DNA of 32,231 bases, taken from positions 1-32,231 of the forward strand of contig CAKUWD010000009.1 of the NCBI GenBank assembly GCA_934699065.1, read 5' to 3'. The notes beneath the pieces were generated by a model. That model did not search any database, was not told the DNA's origin, and saw nothing but the letters and a program-made list of their open reading frames with translations. Origin of the DNA: an uncultured Treponema sp. (lineage in GTDB: Bacteria; Spirochaetota; Spirochaetia; Treponematales; Treponemataceae). The first letter of the stretch is position 1; each line of letters begins with the position of its first letter. A program made the position numbers and the translations under genes. Below, one piece after another: positions 13,844 to 21,262 of this stretch.

Positions 13844-13867
13844 GGTGGTTGAGCCTGTCTAAACCAC
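13844..13867 (-). repeat. Degenerate RP1 repeat in the arsR-type leader
   Basis: On the + strand it reads GGTGGTTGAGCC...TAAACCAC, one arm shortened and the centre changed by one base from the 25-bp form. On the mRNA it forms a hairpin filling most of the predicted leader and ending 3 nt before the AAGGAG ribosome site. Confidence 0.75.
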
Positions 13868-13875
13868 TATAAATA

Positions 13876-13904
13876 AGAATAATTCGAAAAAATCCACTTG
13901 TCAA
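13876..13904 (-). promoter_or_regulatory. Promoter of the ArsR-type gene
   Basis: On the minus strand TTGACA (13904-13899), a 17-nt spacer and TATTCT (13881-13876) predict a start near 13869, giving a leader of about 40 nt. Its -35 box lies 4 nt from operator O1. Confidence 0.65.
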
Positions 13905-13908
13905 CCTG

Positions 13909-13938
13909 ATTAAATGTTTAAAAAATTAAACATTTAAT
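13909..13938. promoter_or_regulatory. Operator O1 between the divergent promoters
   Basis: ATTAAATGTTTAA and TTAAACATTTAAT are perfect 13-bp inverted arms around AAAA. It sits between the -35 boxes of the two divergent promoters. The core GTTTAA-N4-TTAAAC recurs at 13998-14013. Confidence 0.75.
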
Positions 13939-13948
13939 CCAAATTCTA

Positions 13949-13977
13949 TTGACTTTAAAATGTCCCGTTATTATATT
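13949..13977 (+). promoter_or_regulatory. Promoter of the RND / LolA-like / beta-barrel operon
   Basis: TTGACT (13949-13954), a 17-nt spacer and TATATT (13972-13977) predict a start near 13984. It is bracketed by operator O1 upstream and O2 downstream. Confidence 0.7.
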
Positions 13978-13996
13978 CTGTTTTATAAGGTTTAAA

Positions 13997-14014
13997 CGTT
14001 TAAGATATTAAACG
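13997..14014. promoter_or_regulatory. Operator O2 in the RND leader
   Basis: CGTTTAA-GATA-TTAAACG is a perfect 7-bp inverted repeat with the same 4-nt spacing and GTTTAA half-site as O1. Its centre is 82 bp from the O1 centre. It lies downstream of the predicted start, where bound repressor would block elongation or clearance, and just before the AAGGAG at 14024-14029. Confidence 0.65.
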
Positions 14015-14037
14015 GATAAACAAAAGGAGATTTTTAC

Positions 14038-16854
14038 ATGAAAGCAGCTAGAGCTTTTTTTAAGCGCCCCTGGATTATCATTGCTGTATGCGTGATTCTC
14101 ACCGGCGTTTTTGGCTTCTTTGTAACAAGCCTGGGAATTGACAATTCTATCCGTCAGTTCCTTCCACAAAAAGATGCTTCTTATACACGACTCACTCAAA
14201 CAGAAGATCAGTTTGGAAGCATGATTGTTATTGGTGTAAGTCTGGAGTCTACAAAGGGTACTGTCCTTACTCCGGAAAATATCGAAGTTGTCAGAAAGAT
14301 TTCTGACCGTGTACTTGAGCTTCCTCAGATTGAGGGAGTTGATTCACTTACTCATATTGATTATGTCTGTGAATCTGATGGTTCGATTTCTGCCAGTCAG
14401 CTTATTCCTGATACTTACACAGGTACTGCTGAAGATATCGCCCAGCTGGAAGGTCGTCTTGCAGAATGGAGCGAGATGTACAACCGTGTTATTGTGAACG
14501 ATGATAATACTGCAACTCAAATGCAGATTACTCTTCACTCAATGACACCAGAAGAAAAAGCCACTTCAAAAATCACAGATGCAGAACGTCAGCAGAAAAT
14601 CCTCGAAGAGGTTAGAGCTATAGTTCTTGAGGAAGTTGAAGGACATCCTCTTAAGTGTAAGATTTACGGCGACCCTGTAGTTGCAGAAAGCGCCCGCAAG
14701 TTTATGATTTCGGATCTTTGTGCTTTGATTCCTCTTGTAATCATTGTTGTTTTGCTGTCACTTTTCTTCAGTTTTAAGACGCTGGATGGAACTCTGCTTC
14801 CGCTTATTACAGTAGTTATGTCTGCCGCCTGGACAATGGGGCTTATGGCTTTGCTTGGAATCACCTTTACTCTGGTTTCAAGCGTTATTCCAGTTGCCCT
14901 GATCGCCGTGGGTTCTGCTTATGGCATTCACGTTCTTACACATTATTATGTTGCACTTGATGGGGTAGAAGGAGAGCTTACCCGTGAAAAATACCAAGAG
15001 GCAATTTTTGCCGGACTTAAAGAAGTAATGAAGGCTGTCCTCCTTGCCGGCATTACTACAATTGTGGGATTTATCTCCCTCGTTTCAAGTCCTATTGAGC
15101 CGCTTCACAGTTTTGCAATATTCACCGCAATTGGTGTTGGTATTGCTCTCCTGCTTTCCATCACTTTTATTCCGGCTTTGCTTTTGTGCAAGGACTTTAA
15201 AAAGGTTCAGGCCGGACGCGAAAGAATGAAACATCTTACAGATAAGGTTGCACGTAAACTTGAACGAGCCCGCCAGCTTGCCGGTGGAAAAGAAATGAAG
15301 GATGCGAGTGGTAATACACTTTACAGCATCTATCACTTCTTCTGTGGCAGCCGTGTTCGACTTGTTCTTTTTACACTTGTGATTCTGGGCTTGTCTTATA
15401 CCGGTTTGCGTATGCTTAAGATTGATACTGCGATTGTAAATTACTTCCCGGAAAACTGCCAGCTTCGTCAGGATATCAAATCTATTGATAAAAACTTTGC
15501 TGGAACTAACAGCCTTTACTTTACAATTTCCGGCCAGGAAAAGGGCGACCTTACAAAGCCTGAGATTTTGAAAGCTGTTGATGATATGCAGACTTACCTT
15601 TCAGAAAATTATGATGGAATTGGTAAGATTGTTTCTTTCACAACTTTCATTAAGAGAATTAATCAGGTTTGGCATGTGCCTGCAACAGGTGGTGCACTGG
15701 CGGAGGCTGGTGTAAATGCCGGTGATGATTCAATGCTTTTGCCGCAGACAGCTAACACAGATGGTTTTGATGATTTTGACAGCTTTGACGACTTCGGCGA
15801 TTTTGGTGACTTTGCCGCTGACGATGGCTTCGATGATTTTGGAGAATTCGGTGAATCAGAAGATACTTCATCAACTAACGCAACTGTAGATACAAACTGG
15901 GTTGACCCTAACATCGAATACGCAGAAAAGCTTTCTAAGCCAATGACTACGCAGGAAATTCTTGCAATGCTCAACCGCGCTTATGTTGCTGCCGGAGCAA
16001 AGAATGCTACACCGGAAAAAATGCTTACCGAACTTGAAAAAGAATGCAACTACAACGGAATGGCATATTATGAGATTCCTTATGATCCTGCAAAGTACCC
16101 GGTTCCAAGTCGCGAAGAACTTGCTGGTGTTGTAAACGGTTATCTGACATTGCTTTCTGGTTCCCTCGACCGCTTTGTTGATGATGATATGAGCCCTCGT
16201 GTAATGCGTGTTACCTGCCAGCTCCGCAACCACTCAACAGAAGAAACCGGCGACATCATTGCAGCAGCTAAGAACTTTGCCGCAGAACACTTCCCGGAAG
16301 GCTACACAATTGAAGCAACCGGTGCCGGAGAAATGGAATACACAATGACAAAGATGATTGTATCAAGCCAGGTTCAGAGCCTTTTGATTTCACTCATCTC
16401 TGTATTCATCATCATCACAATTGCCTTTGGTTCAGGCTGGGCCGGACTTGTTGGTGCTGTTCCTCTTGCCCTTGCAATTCTTTTGAACTACATGGTAATG
16501 GGCTTTGCTGGAATCAACCTTGACCTGGTAACAAGCATCATCGCTTCTGTTGCAGTTGGTGTTGGAATCGACTACACAATTCACTTCCTTACAACTTACA
16601 AGGAAGAGCGTGCAAAAACAGACAACCTGGAAATTGTTACCCGCGAGACCTTCCGCAAGAGCGGCCACGGAATCGTAACAAATGCCCTGGCAGTAGGACT
16701 TGGCTTCCTCGTTCTCTGCTTCTCAAAATTCGTCGTACTCCGCTACATCGGTGTACTGGTTGCAATCGTAATGTTCACATCAAGCTATCTTGCAATGACA
16801 ATCATTCCTGGAATTTTGAATGTGTTCGAACCGAGGTTTATTAGAAAGAAATAG
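14038..16854 (+). CDS. RND/MMPL-family (Patched-like) efflux transporter
   Basis: The 938-aa inner-membrane protein has the duplicated RND plan: helix 1 (about 12-34), a large periplasmic domain, five helices (about 225-385), a cytoplasmic stretch, helix 7 near 438, a second periplasmic domain and five helices to the C-terminus (about 780-930). Signatures include GSAYGIHVLTHYY near 293 and the matching GVGIDYTIHFLTTYKEE near 840. Such proteins use the proton gradient to move hydrophobic or lipid-like compounds. The second periplasmic domain holds an unusual low-complexity segment (residues about 576-607, DGFDDFDSFDDFGDFGDF and onward) rich in Phe, Asp and Gly. A similar motif begins the mature beta-barrel encoded two genes later. 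AAGGAG precedes the ATG. The stop codon is the first TAG of a heptameric repeat. Substrate unknown; lipid or toxic hydrophobic cargo is inferred. Confidence 0.93.
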   Translation: MKAARAFFKRPWIIIAVCVILTGVFGFFVTSLGIDNSIRQFLPQKDASYTRLTQTEDQFGSMIVIGVSLESTKGTVLTPENIEVVRKISDRVLELPQIEGVDSLTHIDYVCESDGSISASQLIPDTYTGTAEDIAQLEGRLAEWSEMYNRVIVNDDNTATQMQITLHSMTPEEKATSKITDAERQQKILEEVRAIVLEEVEGHPLKCKIYGDPVVAESARKFMISDLCALIPLVIIVVLLSLFFSFKTLDGTLLPLITVVMSAAWTMGLMALLGITFTLVSSVIPVALIAVGSAYGIHVLTHYYVALDGVEGELTREKYQEAIFAGLKEVMKAVLLAGITTIVGFISLVSSPIEPLHSFAIFTAIGVGIALLLSITFIPALLLCKDFKKVQAGRERMKHLTDKVARKLERARQLAGGKEMKDASGNTLYSIYHFFCGSRVRLVLFTLVILGLSYTGLRMLKIDTAIVNYFPENCQLRQDIKSIDKNFAGTNSLYFTISGQEKGDLTKPEILKAVDDMQTYLSENYDGIGKIVSFTTFIKRINQVWHVPATGGALAEAGVNAGDDSMLLPQTANTDGFDDFDSFDDFGDFGDFAADDGFDDFGEFGESEDTSSTNATVDTNWVDPNIEYAEKLSKPMTTQEILAMLNRAYVAAGAKNATPEKMLTELEKECNYNGMAYYEIPYDPAKYPVPSREELAGVVNGYLTLLSGSLDRFVDDDMSPRVMRVTCQLRNHSTEETGDIIAAAKNFAAEHFPEGYTIEATGAGEMEYTMTKMIVSSQVQSLLISLISVFIIITIAFGSGWAGLVGAVPLALAILLNYMVMGFAGINLDLVTSIIASVAVGVGIDYTIHFLTTYKEERAKTDNLEIVTRETFRKSGHGIVTNALAVGLGFLVLCFSKFVVLRYIGVLVAIVMFTSSYLAMTIIPGILNVFEPRFIRKK

Positions 16855-17010
16855 GTGCTAGGTGCTAGGTTTTAGGTGCTAGGAGGGGGAAGTCTCCCCC
16901 TCGCTTCAGCCCGCTAAGCGGTCTTACGCTACCCCCTCTGCGGGGCTCAAGCGCCGCCCCGCAACGCCCGGCTCCCCTAGAACCTAGAACCTGAAACCTA
17001 AAACCTAAAT
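16852..17010. repeat. Composite repeat: heptameric arms around an inverted GC1 element
   Basis: Four units of TAGGTGC/TAGGTTT (16852-16879) and five units of CCTAGAA/CCTAAAA type (16976-17010) flank the GC-rich element. The left and right heptamers are near reverse complements, so the whole 159 nt can fold into one large stem. It separates the RND gene from the LolA-like gene and the left arm includes the RND stop codon. Confidence 0.8.
16882..16978 (-). repeat. GC-rich multi-hairpin repeat (family GC1, copy 2, inverted)
   Basis: Read on the minus strand it has GGGCGTTGCGGGG, GGGGGTAGCG, AAGACCG and the terminal GGGGGAGACTTCCCCCTCC, as in copy 1, with a longer inner arm. Local G+C is far above that of the surrounding genes. 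Confidence 0.85.
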
Positions 17011-17027
17011 ATAAGGAGATAAATGAA

Positions 17028-17819
17028 ATGAAAAGAACAAGGAAAATTACATTAATCGCTGCTGCACTTGCAGTAATCGGAAATCTGGCTTTCGCAGATG
17101 CAAAGGGAACTGAAATTATGACAACTGTTGCAGACTTCAAAAAGCCTAGCTTCTCTCGCAGCCAGGTAATTATGAGCCTGCAGGATAAGAGCGGTTCAAA
17201 AGAAGATCGCCAGATTATTGAGTACGGAAAAGAAGCCGATGGTAAAACTTATGTTGTAATGGACTTTAAGGGACCTGCTAACGTAAAGGATACCCGCTTC
17301 CTTCAGATTACAAATGACAAGGGACCAGATGACAAGTTCATTTATCTGCCATCGCTCAAATCAGTTCGCCGTGTAAACTCAAGCGAAGGTTCAAAATCTT
17401 TCATGGGTTCAGATGCAACTTATGATGATCTTTCAACCCGCGATGTTTCTGAAGATGATCACCAGTATCTGCGTGAAGAAAAAATGACTGTTGAAAGCGG
17501 CAAGGCATACGACTGTTATGTAATCAAAGAGGTCCCTCTCGACAAAAAAGGAACTCAGTACAACTACCGCATGGTTTGGGTTGATAAGGTAACAATGTAC
17601 CCGATTCACACAGAGATGTACGACAAAAACGACAAGCTGGTAAAGGTTCTCGAGGTTTTGAATATTCAGAAAATCGACGGCTACGACATGCCAATGGAAA
17701 ACAAACTCAAGAACGTTCAGACCGGCCACAGCACAACTCTCAAGATTCTTAAGGTAGAAGTCGATAAGCCTCTCCCGGACAGAGTATTCACACAGAACTT
17801 TTTGACTACAGGAAAGTAG
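17028..17819 (+). CDS. LolA-like outer-membrane lipoprotein-sorting family protein (periplasmic carrier)
   Basis: The 263-aa protein has a signal peptide (basic MKRTRK, hydrophobic to about residue 22, likely cut after AFA) and a LolA/LolB-like fold. Family features include VVMDFKGPANVKDTRFLQI near residue 75, KFIYLPSLKSVRRV near 103 and SFMGSDATYDDL near 124. Proteins of this type carry lipids or lipid-like molecules across the periplasm. The order transporter, carrier, outer-membrane barrel matches known MMPL gene clusters in which such a carrier is the middle component. AAGGAG (17013-17018) fixes the ATG at 17028; an earlier ATG at 17023 stops after two codons. A carrier for the RND cargo is a strong inference; the cargo is unknown. 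Confidence 0.88.
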   Translation: MKRTRKITLIAAALAVIGNLAFADAKGTEIMTTVADFKKPSFSRSQVIMSLQDKSGSKEDRQIIEYGKEADGKTYVVMDFKGPANVKDTRFLQITNDKGPDDKFIYLPSLKSVRRVNSSEGSKSFMGSDATYDDLSTRDVSEDDHQYLREEKMTVESGKAYDCYVIKEVPLDKKGTQYNYRMVWVDKVTMYPIHTEMYDKNDKLVKVLEVLNIQKIDGYDMPMENKLKNVQTGHSTTLKILKVEVDKPLPDRVFTQNFLTTGK

Positions 17820-17825
17820 TTTTAA

Positions 17826-17921
17826 GCAGTTAGCAGTTAGCAATTAGCTATTAGCCTTTAGCAATTAGTTGTTAGTAAGAATACGGGCTAACAGCTAACT
17901 GCTTATGGCTAATAGCTTGTA
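17826..17921 (+). repeat. Heptameric tandem repeat, two opposed blocks
   Basis: Seven units of GCAGTTA, GCAATTA, GCTATTA type (17826-17874), an 11-nt break, and five units of GCTAACA, GCTAACT, GCTAATA type (17887-17921). The two blocks are near reverse complements and can fold into a hairpin. They fill the gap before the beta-barrel gene. Confidence 0.8.
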
Positions 17922-17936
17922 CAGGAGATTCTAATA

Positions 17937-19388
17937 ATGAAACTTAACAAAATAATTCTTATAACCTCTGCACTCTTACTGGGTGTCGTTGCTTATGCCG
18001 AGGACTTCGACAGTTTTGGAGACTTCGGTGATTTTGGAGATGATTCTTCTTCTGCAGGGCTTTCGTCAAAGCTGGAAGTAAACGGCAGTGCAGAAGTTGA
18101 GCTTCGCGCTTATGTTGATATAAGTGATAAAGATAATAAAGACGGCGCTGACAAGATTGATATCAAAGCTCTTCCAAGAGCAAATCTTGATTTGAAATAC
18201 AGCGGAAGCAAATCTGATGTAGAACTCAAACTCAAGGTGGACGAAGATACAATCAAAAATCATCCTGTTGATGTAATTGATGAAGCAGTTCTTCGCGGCT
18301 ACTTTGGAAACCTTACTCTTGAAGCTGGTAAAATGAAGGTCGTCTGGGGAAAGGGCGATAAGCTCCATGTTCTCGACAACTTCAATGCCGACGACTATTC
18401 AGATTTTATCATTCCTGATTATCTGGACCGTCGCATAAGTACTCCAATGGTACGTGCAGTTTACAGCCTGCCTTTTGCAAACATGAATATTGAAGGTCTT
18501 TATACACCACTTCTTCCTGTAGACCGTTTTGCAACAGACGGACGCTGGCTTCCATCTCAGGTGAGTGCTTTGACAGCAGCTGTTACATCAGTTGTAAAAT
18601 CAAAAGTCACAGGTTTTGGGCCAGAATTAATTAATGCTTCAAATCTTTCATCAAATACAAATATGCTTTATCCGGATTTGATGACTTTGAAATACGGACA
18701 GTTCGGCGGTCGCATTACAGCAACTCTCGGACAGGTAGATTTAGGAATCAGTTATTACAACGGCTGGTATAAGCAGCCTTCGTTCAACGCTTTGAAATTG
18801 AACACATGTATTGCTTCTTATCTTACAAGCGGAGCAATTTCAGAATCGCAGAAGTTCCTTGCTTATGATAAAAAGCAGACTTTCGGGCTCGAGGCTTCAA
18901 CAGTTGTCTGGCACTTTAATGTGCGTGCTGAAGCTGCTTATAACCTGACAGATGATACTGACGGAACAAATCCTTATGTTCATAATAATTCTATTTCATG
19001 GCTTGGAGGATTTGATATAGATCTTCCTTTCTGGAATGCAAACCTGAATGTTCAGGAAACCGGAACTTACATTCTTAACGGCGACAAATGTGATCAGAGA
19101 AGTTTGTTCAGAGATGTTGATTATAACAGCAAAGGCTATATGAATAATAAGCTTGTTGCAAATGTCACAACATCTTTCCTGAATGATAAGCTTGCACCGG
19201 AAGTAACAGTGATGTATGGCTTAGAACGTGGCGATCTTGTTGTAATGCCAAAAATCGCCTTCAAACCAGATCAGAATCTCACACTTACTGCCAGTGGTAT
19301 GATTATTAATTGTGCCGGTGAAGACAGTGAGTTTTATGCCTGGCGCAAGAATAGTTTTGTAAGCCTGGGCGCAAAATATCAGTTCTAA
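17937..19388 (+). CDS. Outer-membrane beta-barrel of the RND cluster
   Basis: The 483-aa protein has a signal peptide (MKLNKIILITSALLLGVVAYA, cut after AYA), then directly the motif EDFDSFGDFGDFGDD. The rest is alternating beta strands, for example ELRAYVDIS near residue 55, LEAGKMKVVWGKGDK near 128 and IIPDYLDRRISTPMVRAVYS near 154. It ends SFVSLGAKYQF with a C-terminal aromatic, typical of outer-membrane barrels. The middle resembles the DUF1302-type barrels that accompany MMPL transporters and LolA-like proteins. It probably gives the exported or imported lipid-like compound a path at the outer membrane. AGGAG lies about 9 nt before the ATG. It is the last gene before a strong terminator. 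Confidence 0.82.
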   Translation: MKLNKIILITSALLLGVVAYAEDFDSFGDFGDFGDDSSSAGLSSKLEVNGSAEVELRAYVDISDKDNKDGADKIDIKALPRANLDLKYSGSKSDVELKLKVDEDTIKNHPVDVIDEAVLRGYFGNLTLEAGKMKVVWGKGDKLHVLDNFNADDYSDFIIPDYLDRRISTPMVRAVYSLPFANMNIEGLYTPLLPVDRFATDGRWLPSQVSALTAAVTSVVKSKVTGFGPELINASNLSSNTNMLYPDLMTLKYGQFGGRITATLGQVDLGISYYNGWYKQPSFNALKLNTCIASYLTSGAISESQKFLAYDKKQTFGLEASTVVWHFNVRAEAAYNLTDDTDGTNPYVHNNSISWLGGFDIDLPFWNANLNVQETGTYILNGDKCDQRSLFRDVDYNSKGYMNNKLVANVTTSFLNDKLAPEVTVMYGLERGDLVVMPKIAFKPDQNLTLTASGMIINCAGEDSEFYAWRKNSFVSLGAKYQF

Positions 19389-19400
19389 AAACAGGCGTTA

Positions 19401-19420
19401 TTCTGAAACAAGTTCAGCAG
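19401..19420 (+). repeat. Degenerate SH1 hairpin after the beta-barrel gene
   Basis: CTGAA-ACAAG-TTCAG (19403-19417) keeps the core of the ATGCTGAA hairpin family, with the outer 3 bp no longer paired. It sits 13 nt after the barrel stop codon. Confidence 0.55.
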
Positions 19421-19423
19421 GAC

Positions 19424-19476
19424 AAAAACCTCTTCCCCAATATCAAAAATCAGATTAAAATAGGGAAGAGGTTTTT
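19424..19476 (+). terminator. Strong bidirectional-type terminator that also covers the next ribosome site
   Basis: AAAAACCTCTTCCC (19424-19437) and GGGAAGAGGTTTTT (19463-19476) form a perfect 14-bp stem around a 25-nt AT-rich loop. It ends the RND operon. The 3' arm contains GAAGAGG, which is also the Shine-Dalgarno of the TTG-started gene at 19480. Confidence 0.8.
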
Positions 19477-19479
19477 GAA

Positions 19480-20292
19480 TTGAACAACGAAAGAATTAAA
19501 GAAATCCTGCTGGACATTTCTCCTTGTGAAATTGATTTTACAGTTACCCAGACAGGAAAAGAAAGCAAGAGAGTTAACGGCTTTTACAAACCAGATACAC
19601 ACGAAATCTTCCTTCATAATCTGAATTTTAAATCTGACAACATGCTGATTTATACAGCAGTTCACGAATATACACATCATCTTTGTACTATAGAAAAGCA
19701 GGAAAATGACCCGAGTTACGGAAAAGCCTGCAAGGTTCATACTCAGGAATTCTGGGCAAAGTTTGGTGATCTTCTCAAAATCGCGGAAGAAAAAGGATAT
19801 TACTCAATCGGTTGGGAAAAAAACGAAGAACTCAAGGCACTGACACAGGATATCAAAGAAAATTATCTTGCAAAGAATGGTCAGCTCATGCAGGAGTTTG
19901 GTAAAAAACTCGCCCGTGCCTTTGACCTTTGTCAGGAAGCAGATATCCGCTATGAAGACTATATCGACCGGGTTCTCTGCCTGCCACGTGGCGCCGCAAA
20001 AGATATTCGTAAGGTCGCAGCGGTAGAAGTAAACCCTGCAATCGGTTTTGAAAATATGAAGGTGGTTGCCAGTGTAAGAAAGAAGGATGACCGTGCTCAG
20101 GTGGAGCAGGAATTTCTTGCCGGTGGAAAAAGTCCTTCTTCTGTCCGTGAGATGATGAAGCAGAAATCAGCTCAGGCAAACGGAACTGATCCTAAAACAA
20201 AACTTGAACGCGAAAAATCACGACTTGAAAAAACAATTGCTCAGCTCACTCAGCGTCTTGAATATGTGGAGGAAAGTCTTGCGAGTTTATAA
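19480..20292 (+). CDS. HExxH metalloprotease-like (SprT-like) protein with coiled-coil tail
   Basis: The 270-aa soluble protein begins at a TTG; GAGG (19468-19471) is about 8 nt upstream, and no later ATG keeps the conserved-looking N-terminus. The zinc motif HEYTHH lies near residue 63, followed by HTQEFW near residue 87, an arrangement like SprT-type peptidases where a third His follows in an HxxxF/W context. The last 60 residues are charged heptads (KTKLEREKSRLEKTIAQLTQ) predicting a coiled coil. A zinc-dependent peptidase or DNA-protein crosslink-type activity is an inference from the motif alone. The ribosome site is inside the terminator stem, so translation may depend on a transcript starting inside or past the hairpin. 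It overlaps the next gene by 14 nt. Confidence 0.78.
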   Translation: MNNERIKEILLDISPCEIDFTVTQTGKESKRVNGFYKPDTHEIFLHNLNFKSDNMLIYTAVHEYTHHLCTIEKQENDPSYGKACKVHTQEFWAKFGDLLKIAEEKGYYSIGWEKNEELKALTQDIKENYLAKNGQLMQEFGKKLARAFDLCQEADIRYEDYIDRVLCLPRGAAKDIRKVAAVEVNPAIGFENMKVVASVRKKDDRAQVEQEFLAGGKSPSSVREMMKQKSAQANGTDPKTKLEREKSRLEKTIAQLTQRLEYVEESLASL

Positions 20293-21172
20293 ATCAAAAA
20301 AGGCCGTTGTGGCAGCCTGTGTTATTCTGGCTTGTACAAGTCTTTTTGCTCAAACCCAGTCATCACCAATTGATATGCCTCAGATGCCTTCTATGCCTGA
20401 TATGCCGACAGTCGGCGGTGGCTTTTATACTCCAAGCTTTCCAAGTCGTCCGAATAATCCGAATAAGAAAAGTTCATCAGAAAAAGATAAAGATAAAACG
20501 GAAACTATTCTCACTGAATCACTTACACCAGACAGCATGAAGCCGACAGTTTTTTTGAACAGCGGTGCCCTTACAGCAAACGATATTTCTTCGCTTTATG
20601 ATTCTGGGCTTTTCAGCAATCTTTCTTCTCTTGGGTCTACAGGAAATTTAGCTAATTATTCGACCTCTACTTCTACAAACGTACTTCTTCAGCAGGTTTT
20701 AAATAGTCTTAATGATTTGAAACAGCAGCAGCAGAGCGCAAGTGCAAAAGAAAGAAATGAACTTAACGCAGTAAAAACTGATGCAGAAAATTTCAAAAAG
20801 CGAGAGCCTTCAATTCTGCGTTTTAAAATCAATGGATATAATATTGCAGATTCTCTTACAAAAGTTTTCTTCAGTGAAACAGAGCCAGACGGATCTTTTT
20901 TGCTTTCTGCAGATAGAAGATATTTTGTAAATCAGCAGACACGTACAGAAACTTTCTATATGCTTTTTAAGACAGTAAGTTCAAAAGGATCTTCCATTAC
21001 ATATAAAGTTCAACCAAGTATTGTGCAGGATTCAAAAAATGAGAACTCATACATTTACAAACTTTCGAATGTGAAGAATCTTACTGCAGAAAAAACAGGA
21101 AATCTTGTAGTTTTGCATTTTTCAAGTGATCCGCTTAATGCAGATCTTCTTTTAGATATAGATAATAAGTAA
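20279..21172 (+). CDS. Unrecognised secreted protein with Met/Pro- and Ser-rich linker
   Basis: I do not recognise this family. I choose the TTG at 20279 because GGAGG (20268-20272) is 6 nt upstream and it yields a clean signal peptide (RVYKSKKAVVAACVILACTS, cut near LFAQ). An ATG at 20264 is the alternative. The 297 residues run through a repeat-like MPQMPSMPDMP segment, a Pro/Ser/Lys/Asp linker, a Ser/Thr/Leu-rich part with a Gln run (KQQQQS) and a C-terminal beta-rich domain (ILRFKINGYNIADSLTKVFF onward). It is probably exported to the periplasm. Its start overlaps the metalloprotease-like gene, so the two are translationally coupled. Confidence 0.72.
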   Translation: MRVYKSKKAVVAACVILACTSLFAQTQSSPIDMPQMPSMPDMPTVGGGFYTPSFPSRPNNPNKKSSSEKDKDKTETILTESLTPDSMKPTVFLNSGALTANDISSLYDSGLFSNLSSLGSTGNLANYSTSTSTNVLLQQVLNSLNDLKQQQQSASAKERNELNAVKTDAENFKKREPSILRFKINGYNIADSLTKVFFSETEPDGSFLLSADRRYFVNQQTRTETFYMLFKTVSSKGSSITYKVQPSIVQDSKNENSYIYKLSNVKNLTAEKTGNLVVLHFSSDPLNADLLLDIDNK

Positions 21173-21173
21173 G

Positions 21174-21240
21174 GGTGGTTGAACTTGAAACTACGGTGGG
21201 TGAACTAGAAACTACGGTGGTTGAGCCTGTCGAAACCACC
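21174..21240 (-). repeat. Three tandem RP1-type units upstream of rsmG
   Basis: Unit 1 (21174-21194) and unit 2 (21195-21215) are 21-nt degenerate forms with GGTGG(T/G)TGAACT and GAAACTAC. Unit 3 (21216-21240) is the perfect 25-bp palindrome with GGTGGTTGAGCC and GTCGAAACCACC. Unit 3 is the exact reverse complement of the copy inside the glycosyltransferase gene. The array starts 2 nt after a stop codon and ends 22 nt before rsmG. Confidence 0.88.
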
Positions 21241-21262
21241 TTTTGCAGGTGTTCAGATTTTT

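Noticed and set aside
17023..17031. ATG at 17023 as the LolA-like start or a minimal leader peptide
   Set aside because: It stops after two codons and the ATG at 17028 has suitable Shine-Dalgarno spacing and a clean signal peptide.
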